Shown: in pieces, positions 12,600 through 14,694 of the stretch
Position numbering within the stretch: the stretch's first letter is position 1
How the letters are laid out: every line of letters begins with the position of its first letter
Source of the DNA: Gaiellasilicea sp046594445
GTDB taxonomy: Bacteria; Actinomycetota; Thermoleophilia; Gaiellales; Gaiellaceae
Assembly: GCA_046594445.1 (NCBI GenBank)
Contig: JBKJSM010000068.1
Location: 1-14,694 of the forward strand
Reading direction: 5' to 3'
Length of the DNA stretch: 14,694 bases
Translations under genes and position numbers: made by a program
The notes under the pieces: generated by a model
Databases searched by the model: none
Told to the model about the DNA's origin: nothing
The model's input: the letters and a program-made list of their open reading frames with translations, nothing else

Positions 12600-14429
12600 A
12601 TGGCGCCGCCCAGACGAGCGCGCGCGTCGCGCGAGCGAGCCCGCCGTGGTTCCGTCGAGCAACCCGTCAACGCCCGCATGGTGCGAGGCACGTGGCTGCT
12701 CGTCGCTCTCCCGCTCCTGCTCGCCGCGTTCACCGTCGGCAGGCCCCAGCCGCTGCCGGCGCCGGCCCTCCCGCCCGCATTCGAGGCCGCGACGGCGGAG
12801 GTACTCGCGCGCGAGTTGGCGAGCAAGTATCCCGACCGCTCGCCGGGCTCGGGCCAGGGAAGCCTCGGCGCCGCAGCGTGGGTCACCGGCCAACTCCGGC
12901 TCTACGACTTGCCGCTCCAGATCGACACGTTCAGAGCCACCGTTCCGGGCCGCGGGACCGTCGAGCTCCAAAACATTGTCGCGGTCGTGCAGGGAGCGTC
13001 GCCGCGCGTGATCGTGGTCACCGCGCACCGCGACAATAGTGGCGAGGGGCGCGGCGCGAACGACAACGCGTCGGGCACGGCCGCACTGATCGAGCTAGCG
13101 CGCGCCTACGCTCCCGCCACGGGCACGACGAACGTCCAGACGAGGCCCGCGCACACGCTCGTGTTCGTCTCCACCGACGGGGGCGCGTTCGGCGCGCTCG
13201 GGGCTGCGCACTTCGCGAAGAGCTCCCCCTACCGGGACGACGCCCTCGCCGTGATCAGCCTCGACGCGGTCGCCGGAACAGGCGCGCCGCGGTTGCTGAT
13301 CTCAGGCGACACGGCCCGCTCGCCTGCAGCCGGGCTCGTGCGCACGGCGGCAGTCCGCATCCTCGAGCAATCGGGTCAGGAACCGCTGCGCGCCTCCGCT
13401 GCGCGCCAACTGCTCGACCTCGGCTTCCCCTTCACCCTCGGAGAACAGGGGCCTTTCGTCGCTGCGGGGATTCCTGCGGTGACGCTCACGACGGTTCCGG
13501 ACGGGGTCTCGGCGGGTTTCGCCGACACCCGGCTGAGCGCCGAGCGGCTCGGCGAGCTCGGGCGCGCGGCGCAGAACCTCGTCGGCTCGCTCGACGCCGG
13601 CCTCGAGCTGGCCCAGGGAACGACGAGCTACGTCTACCTCGGAACCCGAATCGTGCGCGGCTGGGCGATCCAGCTCGTGCTGCTGACCGCGCTGCTGCCC
13701 TTCGCGATCGGTGCGATCGACCTCTTCGCGCGCTGCAGGCGCCGCAGGATCGACCTCGGCGGGGCGGCGCTCGGGTTGCGCACCAGGCTGCTCTTCTGGG
13801 GCTTCGCCGGCGCCCTCTTCTTCGCGGCGGCGAAACTGGGCGCGTTTCCAGCAGGCGAAGCGCGCCCGCTACCACCGGACGCGGCGATCTACGAGCCCTC
13901 TCTGGTAGTGGTCGGCGTGGTCGGCGTGCTCCTGCTCGCCGGCTGGCTCGCGGCACGCGAGCGGCTCCTTCCTCGCGATCCCGCCTCGCTCGAGGAGACG
14001 CTCGCGGGGCACACGGTCGCGCTTCTCGCTCTCGGCCTCGTCGCGCTCGTCCTCGTCGCCACCAACCCCTTCGCGCTCGTCTACCTGCTGCCGTCGCTCT
14101 ACGCCTGGCTCTGGCTGCCACAGGCGCACGCGGCCGGGCCCGTTGTGCGCGGAGGGCTGCTGGGACTCGGTCTGGTGAGCCCTGCGCTCCTCGTCTTCTC
14201 GTTCGCAACGCGGTTCGACCTCGGCATCGACACGCCCTGGTACCTGCTCTCCCTCGTGGCGGTCGGGTACGTGCCCTGGACCACCGTCCTGCTCGGGATA
14301 GTCTGGCTCGCGGTAGCCGCGCAGTTCACAGCGCTCGCAGCAGGGCGGTACGCGCCCTATGCCCCCGCACTCGAGCGCGGCCGGCGTCGCCGCGCATCCG
14401 ACCACGAGCAAGACGCGTTAGAAGGCTGA
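12600..14429 (+). CDS. Multi-pass membrane protein with M28 peptidase-like outer domain, active site degraded
   Basis: Of 609 residues, a membrane anchor lies at about 31-46, an extracytoplasmic M28 (zinc aminopeptidase)-like domain at about 60-340, and about seven hydrophobic helices fill 352-580. M28 features retained are VIVVTAHRDN near 137-146 with His143, GANDNASGTAALIELAR near 152-168 with the bridging Asp155, and ISLDAVAG near 219-226 with Asp222. The motif that should read GEExG, supplying the general base and a zinc ligand, is DGGAFGALG near 193-201, with Gly and Ala in place of both Glu residues. The last ligand His, normally in SDHxPF, is Gln283 in GEQGPF. Hydrolysis is therefore unlikely, and a binding or scaffold role is possible. 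The ATG at 12600 follows a candidate -10 closely. An internal ATG at 12678 would keep the anchor and drop an Arg-rich lead. The next gene overlaps by 1 nt. Confidence 0.8.
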   Translation: MAPPRRARASRERARRGSVEQPVNARMVRGTWLLVALPLLLAAFTVGRPQPLPAPALPPAFEAATAEVLARELASKYPDRSPGSGQGSLGAAAWVTGQLRLYDLPLQIDTFRATVPGRGTVELQNIVAVVQGASPRVIVVTAHRDNSGEGRGANDNASGTAALIELARAYAPATGTTNVQTRPAHTLVFVSTDGGAFGALGAAHFAKSSPYRDDALAVISLDAVAGTGAPRLLISGDTARSPAAGLVRTAAVRILEQSGQEPLRASAARQLLDLGFPFTLGEQGPFVAAGIPAVTLTTVPDGVSAGFADTRLSAERLGELGRAAQNLVGSLDAGLELAQGTTSYVYLGTRIVRGWAIQLVLLTALLPFAIGAIDLFARCRRRRIDLGGAALGLRTRLLFWGFAGALFFAAAKLGAFPAGEARPLPPDAAIYEPSLVVVGVVGVLLLAGWLAARERLLPRDPASLEETLAGHTVALLALGLVALVLVATNPFALVYLLPSLYAWLWLPQAHAAGPVVRGGLLGLGLVSPALLVFSFATRFDLGIDTPWYLLSLVAVGYVPWTTVLLGIVWLAVAAQFTALAAGRYAPYAPALERGRRRRASDHEQDALEG

Positions 14430-14694
14430 TGAGACGCCTTCTACGAATCGTCGCCACACTCATGATCCTCGCCGGCCTCGGCTCGCTCGGCTGGGCGCTC
14501 ACCGTCTGGCAGTGGCAGGACCCGTTCACGTTCGCCCTCCAGAAGCTGGAGCAGCGGGAGCTCGAGCAGACCTTCGACCGGCGCCTGGCGCAGACAGCAC
14601 CCGCCGGCGCAGCCGTAGCGACCCCGGCGCAGATCCGCCGGGCGCTGCCGCGCGCCGCGGTCAAATGGCGCAAGAGCTCGAAGCGCGGCGACGC
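14429..14694 (+). CDS. Probable class E sortase, N-terminal 88 residues (cut by window edge)
   Basis: Translation from the ATG at 14429 opens MRRLLRIVATLMILAGLGSL, a basic start plus a hydrophobic helix. TVWQWQDPF, a long charged helix rich in Gln, Glu and Arg, and a Pro/Ala stretch follow, running open to the right edge. This basic-anchor, Trp-Gln-Pro, charged-helix layout is how class E sortases of Thermoleophilia and related actinobacteria begin as I recall them. The catalytic domain, with its TLxTC motif, would lie outside the window, so the call is tentative. A generic single-pass membrane protein is the alternative. The start overlaps the preceding stop by one base (TGATG) with GAAGG three bases upstream, so it is probably translationally coupled to the M28-like gene. 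Confidence 0.5.
   Translation, partial: MRRLLRIVATLMILAGLGSLGWALTVWQWQDPFTFALQKLEQRELEQTFDRRLAQTAPAGAAVATPAQIRRALPRAAVKWRKSSKRGD

Noticed and set aside
12492..13028. Minus-strand frame of 178 codons spanning the divergent region
   Set aside because: It overlaps the real regulator start and the M28-like gene, shows no motif, and would cover the promoter region. It is composition-driven.

Overview
The window is a GC-rich, gene-dense piece of a bacterial chromosome with almost no intergenic space. Several traits suit Actinomycetota: base composition, Arg/Ala-rich proteins, GTG and TTG starts, stop/start overlaps, start regions that look leaderless, a CcmABC plus HemX heme-handling set, an MqnP-like prenyltransferase and a probable class E sortase. 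The class Thermoleophilia (Gaiellales/Solirubrobacterales-like) is my best guess. It rests on recalled gene styles, not on a marker gene.

There are three blocks. (1) Positions 1-9128, minus strand: thirteen genes read leftwards, mostly joined by 4-nt ATGA/GTGA overlaps. In order of transcription they are an RsbW-type anti-sigma kinase, an OtsA-family GT20 glycosyltransferase, moaC, mogA/moaB, an MqnP-like UbiA prenyltransferase, ccmA, ccmB, ccmC, a 50-residue ccmD-like gene, hemX, hemA, hemC and hemD (cut by the left edge). (2) Positions 9225-12552, minus strand: an OmpR/PhoB-type response regulator, a HAMP histidine kinase and a membrane-anchored HtrA protease with a PDZ domain, again joined by 4-nt overlaps. 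(3) Positions 12600-14694, plus strand: a membrane protein with an M28 peptidase-like outer domain, then the start of a small membrane-anchored protein that looks like a class E sortase (cut by the right edge).

Block 1 reads as a respiratory-cofactor supply line. HemA, HemC and HemD make tetrapyrrole. HemX probably supports HemA. CcmABCD moves and presents heme for cytochrome c maturation. The prenyltransferase serves menaquinone, and MoaC/MogA serve molybdenum cofactor. Block 2 is an envelope-stress module resembling mycobacterial mprA-mprB-pepD. Blocks 2 and 3 diverge from a 47-bp gap that holds a repeated CACTGGCC motif with a 10-bp period and candidate -10 hexamers 6 to 9 nt before each start codon.

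The most unusual points are the M28-like protein, which lacks the catalytic Glu pair and the last zinc-ligand His; the compact divergent control region; the OtsA-family enzyme with an altered acceptor-side motif and no phosphatase partner; and an orphan anti-sigma kinase heading the cofactor cluster. I found no tRNA, rRNA, CRISPR array, insertion sequence or prophage. No gene-free stretch exceeds 130 bases.
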